In this document: one piece after another, positions 9,023-20,148 of the stretch
How the letters are laid out: each line of letters begins with the position of its first letter
Numbering within the stretch: the stretch's first letter is position 1
DNA from: Croceicoccus gelatinilyticus
GTDB taxonomy: Bacteria > Pseudomonadota > Alphaproteobacteria > Sphingomonadales > Sphingomonadaceae
Direction of reading: 5' to 3'
NCBI RefSeq assembly: GCF_018398395.1
Contig: NZ_JAHCBF010000005.1
Location: forward strand, 124,001-188,000
Length of the DNA: 64,000 nt
Position numbers and translations under genes: made by a program
Notes under the pieces: model-generated
Told to the model about the DNA's origin: nothing
Databases searched by the model: none
What the model saw: only the letters and a program-made list of their open reading frames with translations

Positions 9023-10963
9023 TTAAGGATTGGCCGCTTCCGGGCTCGGAAGCTGGGTTTCGTTGACATCGACTTCGCCGCCGATCTGGCTGGGGCGCGG
9101 TTCGCCAAGGGCGTCGCAGATCGCGTCCTCGATCTCGGCGATGGCGAAAGGCTGGCCGCTGGTCTTGGTCAGCGGCTGCGCATCGACGAGATACTGGTCG
9201 CGCAGGACGGTCTTGAACTGGCCCGCGTTCATTTCGGGCACCAGCACCTTGTCGAAGCCCTTGAGCAGATCGCCAAGGTTCTTCGGCAGCGGCCAGACAT
9301 TGCGGACGTGAACGTGGCTGACGTCCAGCCCGCGCTTGCGCGCACGGCGCACGGCCTGGTGGATCGGGCCATACGTCGAACCCCAACCGACGAGGACGAG
9401 CTTGCCGCTCTCGTTACCGAGGCACACGTCCTGATCGGGGATCGAGTTCGCGACGCCATCGACCTTCGACTTGCGGGCATCGGTCATCGCCTGGTGGTTG
9501 TCGGGCGAGTAATCGATGTGGCCGGTGCCCTGCGCCTTCTCGATACCGCCGATGCGGTGCATCAGGCCCGGCGTGCCCGGCTTGATCCACGGGCGAGCGC
9601 CCTTTTCGTCACGCGCGAAGGGAAGAAGCTCGTCTTCGCCCTCGGCGTTCTTCGCATTCTTTTCGGTCAGGAACTTGGCCGGGAACGGCCTGTAGTCGGC
9701 CGGGTTCGGCACCTTCCACGGCTCTGCCGCGTTGGCGATGTAACCGTCGGTCAGCAGCATGACCGGGGTCATGTACTCGACCGCGATGCGGCAGGCCTCA
9801 ATCGCGCATTCGAACGCGTCGGCAGGGCTGCGAGCGGCGATGACCGGCATCGGCGCATCGCCGTTGCGGCCGTAGATCGCCTGATAGAGGTCCGACTGCT
9901 CAGTCTTGGTCGGAAGGCCCGTCGAGGGGCCGCCACGCTGCGAGTTCACGATGACGAGCGGAAGCTCGGTCATGATGGCAAGGCCCATCGCCTCACCCTT
10001 CAGCGCGATGCCCGGACCCGACGACGAGGTGACGCCAAGCTGTCCGGCATAGGACGCGCCGATCGCCGAACAGATCGCGGCGATCTCGTCCTCGGCCTGG
10101 AAGGTCTGGACGTCGAATTCCTTCAGGCGCGCGAGGTGATGCAGGATCGCGGATGCGGGCGTGATCGGATAGCCGCCGAAGAACATCGGCAGTTCGGCAA
10201 GCTGGGCACCTGCAACAAGGCCGAGACTGATCGATTCAGCGCCGGTGATCGTGCGGTAGAGGCCCGGTTCCGACGCGACGGGATCGACGTGGACCTGCTT
10301 GAGCGGGCCGGAAATCTCCGCCGTTTCGCCATAGGCGTGCCCCGCGTCCAGCGCGGCGATGTTTGCATCTGCCAGTTCAGGTGCCTTGGCGAACTTCTGC
10401 TTCAGCCAGTCGTGGATCGGTTCGCGCGGACGGTCGAACATCCAGAGCGCGAGGCCCAGCGTCCACATGTTCTTGCAGCGCAGGGCTTCCTTCTTGCCGA
10501 GGCCGAAGGGTTTCACCGCTTCCAGCGTCAGTTCGCTGATGTCGAAGGCCAGCACGTCCCACTTGGCAAGGCCGTCGCCTTCGAGCGGGTTGGCGTCATA
10601 CTTCGCCTTGTCGAGGTTGCGCTTCGTGAATTCGCCCGTGTCGGCAATGATCAGCCCGCCCGGCTTCAGCGCGGCAAGATTCACCTTCAGCGCGGCCGGG
10701 TTCATCGCGACGAGGACATCGGGCGCATCGCCCGCGGTTTCGATGGCGGTCGAACCGAAGTTGATCTGGAAAGCTGAAACACCGAACAGCGTGCCCTGCG
10801 GCGCGCGGATTTCTGCCGGGAAGTCGGGGAACGTCGCCAGATCGTTACCGGCCAGCGCGGTCGACAGCGTGAACTGTCCCCCCGTCAGCTGCATCCCGTC
10901 GCCGGAGTCGCCCGCGAACCGGACGACGACAGCCTCTGGGGCGGTGGTTTTATCGGACGCCAT
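9023..10963 (-). CDS. korA: 2-oxoacid:ferredoxin oxidoreductase subunit alpha (gamma-alpha fusion)
   Basis: A 646-residue fusion of the gamma domain (residues 1 to about 190, with RFAGDSGDGMQLTGGQF) and the alpha domain carrying GVTSSSGPGIALKGEAMGLA and the RGGPSTGLPTKTEQSDL block typical of KorA. It pairs with KorB for CoA-dependent oxidative decarboxylation. Neither subunit shows the 2x4Fe-4S ferredoxin delta domain of anaerobic enzymes, consistent with the aerobic two-subunit type. It is the first gene of a minus-strand operon whose promoter should lie in the 183-base gap shared with divergent rppH. Confidence 0.94.
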   Translation of the reverse strand: MASDKTTAPEAVVVRFAGDSGDGMQLTGGQFTLSTALAGNDLATFPDFPAEIRAPQGTLFGVSAFQINFGSTAIETAGDAPDVLVAMNPAALKVNLAALKPGGLIIADTGEFTKRNLDKAKYDANPLEGDGLAKWDVLAFDISELTLEAVKPFGLGKKEALRCKNMWTLGLALWMFDRPREPIHDWLKQKFAKAPELADANIAALDAGHAYGETAEISGPLKQVHVDPVASEPGLYRTITGAESISLGLVAGAQLAELPMFFGGYPITPASAILHHLARLKEFDVQTFQAEDEIAAICSAIGASYAGQLGVTSSSGPGIALKGEAMGLAIMTELPLVIVNSQRGGPSTGLPTKTEQSDLYQAIYGRNGDAPMPVIAARSPADAFECAIEACRIAVEYMTPVMLLTDGYIANAAEPWKVPNPADYRPFPAKFLTEKNAKNAEGEDELLPFARDEKGARPWIKPGTPGLMHRIGGIEKAQGTGHIDYSPDNHQAMTDARKSKVDGVANSIPDQDVCLGNESGKLVLVGWGSTYGPIHQAVRRARKRGLDVSHVHVRNVWPLPKNLGDLLKGFDKVLVPEMNAGQFKTVLRDQYLVDAQPLTKTSGQPFAIAEIEDAICDALGEPRPSQIGGEVDVNETQLPSPEAANP

Positions 10964-11146
10964 TCACTTATCCTTGCAGTGGCTTTCGCTCACGAATAGC
11001 CGAAAATCGTTGGGGGGACCTAGGCCTCCAACTTGCGCGTTTCAATTCAGAAAAACTATTGGGGATGATAAGGCGGGCATCGCACGGCGTTGTCTTCGCA
11101 CTGCAGCATAGGCCCGCAACGGCCCCCGAACGCACAAGGACCCTTG

Positions 11147-11629
11147 ATGTCGACACCAGATCCTGCCCTTTACCGCCCCTGCGCGGGCCTGATGATCGTC
11201 AACGAACAAAGCCGCGTCTTCGTGGGCAAGCGGATCGACACAAAGGAAGGTGACTGGTGGCAGATGCCGCAGGGCGGCGTCGATCCGGGCGAAGATCTTG
11301 TCGAGGCGGCCTACCGCGAACTGCACGAGGAAACCGGCATCGCCCGCAACAAGGCGAAAATCATCGCGCGAACCGAAGAAGAGCTATTTTACGACCTGCC
11401 CGATGAGCTGAAGGGCAAGCTGTGGAAGGGCAAGTACATCGGCCAGCGCCAGTCGTGGTTCCTCATGCGGTTCACCGGCGCGGAAAGCGACATTGACCTC
11501 AACGTCCACGATCCGGCCGAGTTCAACGATTATCGCTGGACCGAGGCCGACCTGCTGCCGGACCTGATCATCCCGTTCAAGCGGGACGTCTACGCACGCG
11601 TGCTGGAACTGTTCCGCCCTCACCTTTGA
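11147..11629 (+). CDS. rppH: RNA pyrophosphohydrolase (Nudix)
   Basis: Removes pyrophosphate from the 5' end of triphosphorylated mRNA and so starts decay; also possible dinucleoside polyphosphate hydrolysis. The 160-residue product carries a complete Nudix box, GGVDPGEDLVEAAYRELHEE followed by TGI, and the RppH-type start YRPCAGLMIVN and EWWQ-like DWWQMPQGG. The ATG at 11147 has AAGGA seven bases upstream and fits the family length; an earlier in-frame start at 11090 would add an unrelated leader. It converges on the TPR gene with a 17-base gap. Confidence 0.95.
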   Translation: MSTPDPALYRPCAGLMIVNEQSRVFVGKRIDTKEGDWWQMPQGGVDPGEDLVEAAYRELHEETGIARNKAKIIARTEEELFYDLPDELKGKLWKGKYIGQRQSWFLMRFTGAESDIDLNVHDPAEFNDYRWTEADLLPDLIIPFKRDVYARVLELFRPHL

Positions 11630-11646
11630 AGGCGCGGGACCGCCGC

Positions 11647-12156
11647 TCAATTCCGGGCGGCGGGTTCCGTCGTGGTCGGCGCGGCTTCGGCCGACTTCAC
11701 CTTGGGCAGCGGCCCGCGCGCGATTACGCTGGCCAGTTCGGCGGCTTCGGAACAGTTCGTGCCGCACATCGACTGCAGCTTGGCAAGGTTGCCTTCGGCC
11801 TGCGTGACGGCGCCCTTTTCGGCCATCGCAGCGCCCTCACCCGAAATCGCGGCGAGGTTGCCGGGATCGCGTTCCTGCGCCTCGCGGTAATACTTGATCG
11901 CTTGGCCCTGCATCCCCTTTGCACGAGAGACTTCGGCAAGCTGAAGATAGGCGTGCGTGCTGGCGGGGTCGATGGCCAAAGCCGCCTCAAAACGGTCTGT
12001 CGCGGCATCCAGATCGCCCGCGGCAAGCGCGGTGCGGCCGGAGTCGATAAGCTCTGCGGCCTGCGGGTTGGTGGTCGTCGGGGCTTGTCCGAAACTGCTG
12101 CTCGCACTCACTGCGACAAAAAGGGAAATCGCGGCGGCGATCGGCGTATAGCGCAT
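11647..12156 (-). CDS. Secreted tetratricopeptide-repeat protein
   Basis: A 169-residue protein. The N terminus MRYTPIAAAISLFVAVSASS is a signal peptide ending near SSFGQA. Two TPR-like helical pairs follow (AAELIDSGRTALAAGDLDAA and YLQLAEVSRAKGMQGQAIKY), then a Cys pair (CGTNC) and a Pro/Ala/Glu-rich tail. The start at 12156 is chosen because GGGAG lies 8 bases upstream and the signal peptide then begins at residue 1; a longer frame reaches 12216. Presumably a periplasmic scaffold. No partner is visible next to it. Confidence 0.75.
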   Translation of the reverse strand: MRYTPIAAAISLFVAVSASSSFGQAPTTTNPQAAELIDSGRTALAAGDLDAATDRFEAALAIDPASTHAYLQLAEVSRAKGMQGQAIKYYREAQERDPGNLAAISGEGAAMAEKGAVTQAEGNLAKLQSMCGTNCSEAAELASVIARGPLPKVKSAEAAPTTTEPAARN

Positions 12157-12228
12157 CAGCAGCTCCCTGGTCCGTTCAGAACTGGCAGCGGAATATCGTT
12201 GGTTAACAACTGCCATGGTGGGCTTAAC

Positions 12229-13410
12229 CTACCAGACCAAATCTATACGCGCGATGAAAAATCCGTCGGTGGCATCGTCATAGGGTGCCAGACGCCAGCC
12301 CTTGCCGCGCGGCGAACCGGCGGAAAGCTTGACATTACCTGCTGAGAATCGCGGATTTCGCGCAAGAAAAAGATCGAGAACCTGTGCCCCTTCGGCATCC
12401 AGAAGCGAGCAGGTGACTAAGACAATACGCCCGCCGGGACGCACGAGCCGGGCCGCGATCTCGATGATTCGCAGCTGCGTCGCGGCATATTTCGCCACTT
12501 CCGATTCGCTTAGCCGCCAGCGCGCTTCGGGATTGCGGCGCCACGTGCCGGTGCCCGAACAAGGCGCGTCGACCAGCACGGCGTCGGCCTTGCCTTCCCA
12601 CGGCGCCAGCGCGTCCATCTCGCGCCCCGGATTGAGCAGCACGGTATGCGCGATCTCGGCTCCCGCACGTTCGGCGCGCGGAGCAAGGCGCGACAGGCGG
12701 TCGCGGTTGGTATCCGCCGCGATCAGCGCCCCGCCGTTCGCCATCTGGGCGGCAAGTGCCAAGGTCTTGCCCCCGGCGCCTGCGCAAAGATCGATAACGG
12801 TCTCGCCCGCTTTCGCCTCGACGACCGAACAGGCAAGCTGGCTACCGCCGTCCTGAACCTCGATCTCGCCGCTGGAAAAGGCATCCCAGCGTTCGACGGG
12901 CGTGCCGACCGGAAAGCGCAAGGCCTGCGGCGCGGCGAGCGGATCGCCCTGTTCGGGCAGTTCGATCGTATCGCGATCTGCCTTCAGCGTGTTGACGCGG
13001 ATGTCGAGCGGCGCGCGTTCGAGCAGCGCGCTGGCCGCCCTGCCCGCAACGCCGCTATCGGCCAGCGCCCGTTCCAGCCATTCGGGCGCGATGCCGCCTT
13101 TTGCGATAGGCTCACCCTCAGTGATGGCGGCAGGGCCATAATCCGACCCGTCGAACAGGTCGGCGATTTCAGATTCTATTTCGGCAAGGCGCAGCATCGC
13201 CGCGCGGCCTGTTTCGGGGACGGGCCCACAAGCGCGGATCGCGGCGTATATGTGCTCGCGGATGGCGCGGCGGTCTTTCGAACCGGCATAGCGGCGCGCC
13301 TTCAGCCCCTCTGCAACGATACGGTCCGCGCTCGCCCCGTTGTTGCGTGCGGCGGTGATAATCTGGTCAAGGATCTCGATCGCGGCCTGGACGCGGGCTG
13401 CGGGGCGCAT
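12229..13410 (-). CDS. rsmB: RsmB/NOP-family RNA m5C methyltransferase
   Basis: SAM-dependent cytosine-5 methyltransferase, most likely for 16S rRNA. 393 residues: an N-terminal NusB-like helical domain, then the SAM loop VIDLCAGAGGKTLALA, motif IV DAPCSGTGTWRRNPEARWRL and motif VI LVTCSLLDAEG with the two catalytic cysteines. It lies 4 bases after the small helical gene that follows guaB, so M28 peptidase, guaB, small gene and rsmB may form one minus-strand transcript. The RsmB assignment over other NOP2/Sun members is by N-terminal domain; target base is inferred. Confidence 0.88.
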   Translation of the reverse strand: MRPAARVQAAIEILDQIITAARNNGASADRIVAEGLKARRYAGSKDRRAIREHIYAAIRACGPVPETGRAAMLRLAEIESEIADLFDGSDYGPAAITEGEPIAKGGIAPEWLERALADSGVAGRAASALLERAPLDIRVNTLKADRDTIELPEQGDPLAAPQALRFPVGTPVERWDAFSSGEIEVQDGGSQLACSVVEAKAGETVIDLCAGAGGKTLALAAQMANGGALIAADTNRDRLSRLAPRAERAGAEIAHTVLLNPGREMDALAPWEGKADAVLVDAPCSGTGTWRRNPEARWRLSESEVAKYAATQLRIIEIAARLVRPGGRIVLVTCSLLDAEGAQVLDLFLARNPRFSAGNVKLSAGSPRGKGWRLAPYDDATDGFFIARIDLVW

Positions 13411-13414
13411 GGCT

Positions 13415-13707
13415 CTACTTGCCCTTCGACAGGCGGCGGCGGTTTGCCGTTACCTTGCGGCCGACGTGTTCGATCGTGCGTTCGACCGCCTTGTCGCCCA
13501 CGCCGAGCGAACCGGTCATCGCCATGAACGACAGTTCGGCAGCAGCGCGCACCTTTTCGGCGACCATGCGGTTCGCCTCGCGCTGGGCGCGCGGGTCGCC
13601 CGCCATGATCATCCAGCTTCGCATGGCGATCACGTACCAGCTTTCCGCCCAGAGCCACATGGCGTCGGTGGCGAGCTTTGCCGGGTCCGTCCCGGCCTTG
13701 CGCGACA

Positions 13708-13708
<1 letters not shown>
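13415..13708 (-). CDS. Small conserved helical protein between guaB and rsmB
   Basis: 97 residues, not assigned to a known family. Rich in Ala, Met and Trp (MWLWAESWYVIAMRSWMIM) with a basic C terminus (KVTANRRRLSKGK). It has no signal peptide; the first half could form amphipathic helices. The ATG at 13708 overlaps the guaB stop (TGATG), and rsmB starts 4 bases after its own stop, so it is translationally coupled in the operon. I recall similar unnamed proteins behind guaB in sphingomonads, which is memory and not a search. Confidence 0.75.
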
Positions 13709-16309
<2,601 letters not shown>

Positions 16310-16327
16310 CGCAGTCCGTTCTTTTCC

Positions 16328-17113
16328 TTATTGAGCAGTCCAGCCGCCGTCGGCAGAGATATTGGTGCCGGTGATGTTGTCGGCAACGTCGCGGCACAGG
16401 AACAGGGCCAGCGCGGCCAGATCGTCGGGCTGCGTGAACTTCTTGGTCGGTTCGCGCTCCAGCAGGACTTCGTTGATCACGTCCTCGCGGCTCATGTTCC
16501 GGGCTTTCATGGTGTCAGGAATCTGATCCTCGACCAGTGGGGTCCAGACATAGCCGGGCGAGAGGCAGTTCACCGTGATGTTCTCCTGCGCCAGTTCCAG
16601 CGCGAGAGTCTTCGTCAGGCCCGCAAGACCGTGCTTGGCCGATACGTATGCCGACTTGAAGGGCGATGCCGTCAGTGAATGGGCGCTGGCCGTCATGATG
16701 ATGCGGCCCCAGCCCTTTTCCTTCATCTTGGGAACGGCAAGACGGCAGGTGTGGAACGAGGAACCGAGGTTCAGCGCGATGATCTTGTCCCACTTGTCGA
16801 CCGGGAATTCCTCGATCGGAGCAACGTGCTGCATCCCTGCGTTATTGATCAGGATATCGACCGCGCCGAACTTTTCGAACGCGCCCTGCATCAGCTCTTC
16901 GCAGCCTTCGGCAGTGGTCAGGTCGGTGTTGATGTAGATCGCCTCGGCCCCGCTCTTTTCGGCGAGGTCCTTCCTCTCCTTTTCGATCTCGTCGGCATCA
17001 CCGAAACCGTTGATGACGACGTTCGCGCCTTCGGCCGCCAGCGCCTTGGCATAGGCAAGGCCGATGCCGGAGGTTGAGCCGGTGATGAGGGCGGTTTTAC
17101 CGGAAAGGAACAT
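16328..17113 (-). CDS. bdhA: 3-hydroxybutyrate dehydrogenase
   Basis: SDR enzyme interconverting 3-hydroxybutyrate and acetoacetate with NAD, part of PHB and ketone-body turnover. 261 residues; TGSTSGIG cofactor loop, NNAGMQHVAPIEEFP (the HVAPIEEFP stretch is typical of BDH), catalytic SAHSLTASPFKSAYVSAKHG and SPGYVWTPLVEDQI. The ATG at 17113 has AAGGAG eight bases upstream; six extra codons are possible. It stands between the M28 peptidase and the divergent ypfJ gene. Confidence 0.93.
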   Translation of the reverse strand: MFLSGKTALITGSTSGIGLAYAKALAAEGANVVINGFGDADEIEKERKDLAEKSGAEAIYINTDLTTAEGCEELMQGAFEKFGAVDILINNAGMQHVAPIEEFPVDKWDKIIALNLGSSFHTCRLAVPKMKEKGWGRIIMTASAHSLTASPFKSAYVSAKHGLAGLTKTLALELAQENITVNCLSPGYVWTPLVEDQIPDTMKARNMSREDVINEVLLEREPTKKFTQPDDLAALALFLCRDVADNITGTNISADGGWTAQ

Positions 17114-17174
17114 TCGCGTCTCCTTGCGCATTGTCAGGACGGGGCCCTAATGCCCGCTATATGGAGGGCAAACG

Positions 17175-18020
17175 ATGCGGCTCAACGATTTTTCCAAGAA
17201 TATTCGCGTACGTGACCAGCGCGGCATGGGTGGCACCGGCGGAAAGCTGGGTTGCGGCGCTGTCGTAATCGCCATTTTGGGCGCGGTGGTCTTCGGTATC
17301 GACCCGATGACGACATTGGGCGTGGTCGATCAGGTTCAGCAGACACAGGGTGGTTCGCCGCAGGCCAGCGGCCGCACGGTCGAGGAAAGCTGCAACGTCA
17401 ACGCCTATAGCCTTGAAACATGCTCGGCCCTCTCTTCGCTGGACGAAACGTGGGCACCGCTTTTCGCAGAGGCCGGTATCCGCTTCGAACAGCCGACGCT
17501 CAATTTCTATGACGGTCGCGGCCAGTCGGGCTGCGGCGCGGCTCAGGCGGCGATGGGGCCGTTCTACTGCCCTTCGGACCAGGGCATCTACATCGACACC
17601 AGTTTCTACGACCAGCTTGACCAACAGCTTGGCGCAGGCGGCGACTTTGCGCGCGCCTATGTCATCGGTCACGAATACGGGCACCACATCCAGACGCTGA
17701 CCGGCACCTCGAACATGGTTCGCCAGGCACAACAGCAGAACCGGTCGCAAGCCAACCAGCTACAGGTCCGCATGGAACTGCAGGCGGATTGCTATGCCGG
17801 TGTCTGGGCGGCAAAGAACCCGCAACTGATCGAACCGGGCGATATCGAGGAAGGCCTTCGCGCCGCCAGCGCCATCGGCGACGATGCGTTGACGCAGGGC
17901 CGTGTCTCGCCCGACAATTTCACGCATGGCACCAGCCAGCAGCGCATGCAGTGGCTGCAAAAGGGCCTGCGTACCGGAGATGAAGACCAATGCGACACTT
18001 TCGCCGACTTGCGGGGCTGA
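17175..18020 (+). CDS. ypfJ: YpfJ-family neutral zinc metallopeptidase
   Basis: 281-residue membrane-anchored protein. The N terminus MRLNDFSKNIRVRDQRG is the YpfJ start, followed by one transmembrane helix (GCGAVVIAILGAVVFGI), and the catalytic HEYGHHIQTL zinc motif at about residue 160 with downstream ELQADCYAGVWA providing the third ligand. The family is predicted to be a periplasmic peptidase of unknown target. The coding end overlaps the next gene by 31 bases, suggesting coupling. Confidence 0.92.
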   Translation: MRLNDFSKNIRVRDQRGMGGTGGKLGCGAVVIAILGAVVFGIDPMTTLGVVDQVQQTQGGSPQASGRTVEESCNVNAYSLETCSALSSLDETWAPLFAEAGIRFEQPTLNFYDGRGQSGCGAAQAAMGPFYCPSDQGIYIDTSFYDQLDQQLGAGGDFARAYVIGHEYGHHIQTLTGTSNMVRQAQQQNRSQANQLQVRMELQADCYAGVWAAKNPQLIEPGDIEEGLRAASAIGDDALTQGRVSPDNFTHGTSQQRMQWLQKGLRTGDEDQCDTFADLRG

Positions 18021-18652
18021 GCGCGCTGACGCTCGCCCTCGCCCCGCTTGCGGGGGCCAGCGCGCAAAGTCCGGTCGATCCGAACGTGAAGGCAGAGGAT
18101 ATCCCGATGCAGCCGCTTCGGGACCTCAACATCGATAGCGAAGACGTACCCCCGCTTTTGTTCGACATCGGGAACGATCCCTATGCGACGGGCGGACTTA
18201 CCTCTTGCCATCACATTGAACAGGCGATCGCCGACATCGACCTGATGCTGGGCGCGGATATCGACGATCCGCAGGAACGGTCCGATCTTCAGAAAGGTGC
18301 GAACAGCGCAGGCCGCATCGCCAGTTCGGTTGTCGGCGGGATCATACCGTTTCGCGGCATCGTGCGCGAAATTTCAGGTGCGAAAGGCAAGGAACGCCGC
18401 CTGCGCGTCATGGTCAACGCCGCAATGGTGCGGCGCGGATTCCTGAAAGGCATCGGCCTTGCGCGCGGCTGTGCTTATCCGGCGCGGCCCATCGTCGACG
18501 TTGAAACCGGCAAGGCCAGCGCGGACCTGCCCGAATTTCCCGAGCCCGGCACTTACGAAGCGCCTTTCGTGCGCGAAAAAGTGCCGGAAGGCGAAACGCC
18601 CCCCGGCACTCCGAAACGCAGGTCCACCCCGCGGGTGCAGGACGTCGATTAA
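17990..18652 (+). CDS. Secreted protein of unknown function, coupled to ypfJ
   Basis: 220 residues, not recognised. A signal peptide (LSALTLALAPLAGASAQ) precedes a domain with a possible disulfide pair (SCHHIEQ and ARGCAYPARP), a glycine-rich hydrophobic centre (SVVGGIIPFRGIVREISG) and a Pro/Glu-rich tail. The ATG at 17990 lies inside the 3' end of ypfJ in a different frame; no better start is seen after the ypfJ stop, and the signal peptide supports this choice. A periplasmic partner or substrate of YpfJ is possible but unproven. Confidence 0.72.
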   Translation: MRHFRRLAGLSALTLALAPLAGASAQSPVDPNVKAEDIPMQPLRDLNIDSEDVPPLLFDIGNDPYATGGLTSCHHIEQAIADIDLMLGADIDDPQERSDLQKGANSAGRIASSVVGGIIPFRGIVREISGAKGKERRLRVMVNAAMVRRGFLKGIGLARGCAYPARPIVDVETGKASADLPEFPEPGTYEAPFVREKVPEGETPPGTPKRRSTPRVQDVD

Positions 18653-18670
18653 GACGCCCCGCACGCTGCG

Positions 18671-20068
18671 TCAGGGACGGAACTCCTCGCCGCTGCTACG
18701 TCCAATGCCCTGCCAGTCGACATTGCGGGTCGCGTACATCGTCCCCGCCAGCGCGAAGAACAGCAGGACCGAACCGATCAGCAGGCTCAGCGCCTCGAGG
18801 CTGAGCAGCACGAAGAGCAGCGCGTAGAGCCCGACAAGCAGCGCGCCAATAAACTTCGCCCGCTTCCAGCTTTTCAGCACCGCAGCGCTATAGGCGGTGA
18901 CAAGCCCGATGATCGCGATGCTGGCCACCGCGTAGGCCGCGGCGAAGCCGATTACTTCGGCAAACGCCAGCAGCAGCACGAAGAACAGCACCAGACCCGC
19001 ACCCGTCAGCAGGTATTCGGGCGCCGAGACGCTGGCCCCTGCGACGATGTCGAACATCAGGAAGGCGAGGAAAGTGAAGCCGATGATCAGGAAGCCGTAC
19101 TTCACCGACCGGTCGATCTGGCTGTAGAGATCGACCGGTTCGACCAACCCGACCGAAGCCGCCATGCTGGGCCCGACGCCGCCGCGCTCGTAGACCGGCA
19201 CGATGTCAGGACCGCCGATCAGAGGCGCACCGGGATTGGTATTGGACAGCAGGTCTTCGCCCAGCGCCAGATCGCTAACTGCAAAAGTCGCGGTGAAACC
19301 GTCGTCGCGCACGTCGCTGGTCGCGGGCAGGAAGCTGCCCGAAAAGCTGGGATGCGGCCACGGTGAGGTCACGCTCCACTCGGTATCCGCCCCGCGCGGG
19401 ACAAGGCTCAGCGTTTCGCTGCCGCGAAGGCCGTATGACCAGTCGACGTCGAGCGTTCCGGTGCCGTCCCAGTCGACGAAGGTGAAGAAGCCCGAATTAC
19501 CGCTGGCCTGAAGCCCCGCACCCGGCTTCGTCGTCAGCGCCTTGCCGTTCGCTACGACGCGGCTGTCGTTCTGAAGCCCGCGCGCATCGGAAATGCCGAA
19601 GTGCAGTTCGGCGCGGTCGAACTTCATGTTCTCGGTCTCGATCCCGCGCCGGTCGAGGTCGTCGGGCATGGCAAAGCTCGCCTTGCCCGACAGGCTGGCG
19701 TCGTAGATCACAGATTCGTAGATCGACTTCTTCTTGCGCTCAGGCTCGATCGCGGTGGCGACGTCATGGCTCTTGGGCGAGAGGTAGAGGTTGCGCGTCA
19801 CGCGCTTGACCTGACGGACTTCCTGCCCGTTGGTCACCGTCGTCTCGACGCTGTTTTCTTCATAGGGGATGACTAGCACCGGCCCCGTCACGATCTGCGG
19901 ACCGCCCCACCCCTGCGTTATCGTCGCGCGCGCGGTGCGGGACTGGTCCTGCCGGTCCCAGACCAGCGCGTAGACCATGAACAAGGGCACCGCGAGCGCT
20001 GCGGCCAGCAGCACGGTGCCCAAAAACTTGATTCCAGGCGATCTTTGTCGCCTGACCGGATTTTCCAT
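18671..20068 (-). CDS. creD: CreD-family inner membrane protein
   Basis: 465 residues. An N-terminal membrane anchor, then a large periplasmic domain starting TITQGWGGPQIVTGPVLVIPY (a CreD signature), and a C-terminal block of about six transmembrane helices. CreD belongs to the CreBC regulon in enterobacteria and is associated with envelope integrity and beta-lactam or colicin tolerance; its biochemical role is unknown. It follows the blaI and blaR1-like genes on the same strand with an 80-base gap and is likely part of the same regulon. Confidence 0.92.
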   Translation of the reverse strand: MENPVRRQRSPGIKFLGTVLLAAALAVPLFMVYALVWDRQDQSRTARATITQGWGGPQIVTGPVLVIPYEENSVETTVTNGQEVRQVKRVTRNLYLSPKSHDVATAIEPERKKKSIYESVIYDASLSGKASFAMPDDLDRRGIETENMKFDRAELHFGISDARGLQNDSRVVANGKALTTKPGAGLQASGNSGFFTFVDWDGTGTLDVDWSYGLRGSETLSLVPRGADTEWSVTSPWPHPSFSGSFLPATSDVRDDGFTATFAVSDLALGEDLLSNTNPGAPLIGGPDIVPVYERGGVGPSMAASVGLVEPVDLYSQIDRSVKYGFLIIGFTFLAFLMFDIVAGASVSAPEYLLTGAGLVLFFVLLLAFAEVIGFAAAYAVASIAIIGLVTAYSAAVLKSWKRAKFIGALLVGLYALLFVLLSLEALSLLIGSVLLFFALAGTMYATRNVDWQGIGRSSGEEFRP

Positions 20069-20148
20069 GATGTAACTCCCCAGTTCAACGCTGCGACGAA
20101 ACGTGGCTCTACAGCGATGAACCGAGTGTTAATTGGATCGAGAGAGCC

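Noticed and set aside
11008-11032. Imperfect dyad around CCTAGG in the korA-rppH gap
   Set aside because: Only the central six bases are symmetric; outer arms mismatch too often to name an operator.
11631-11665. 7-bp GC hairpin between rppH and the TPR gene
   Set aside because: It overlaps the TPR coding end and lacks a T-run, so it was not called as a terminator.
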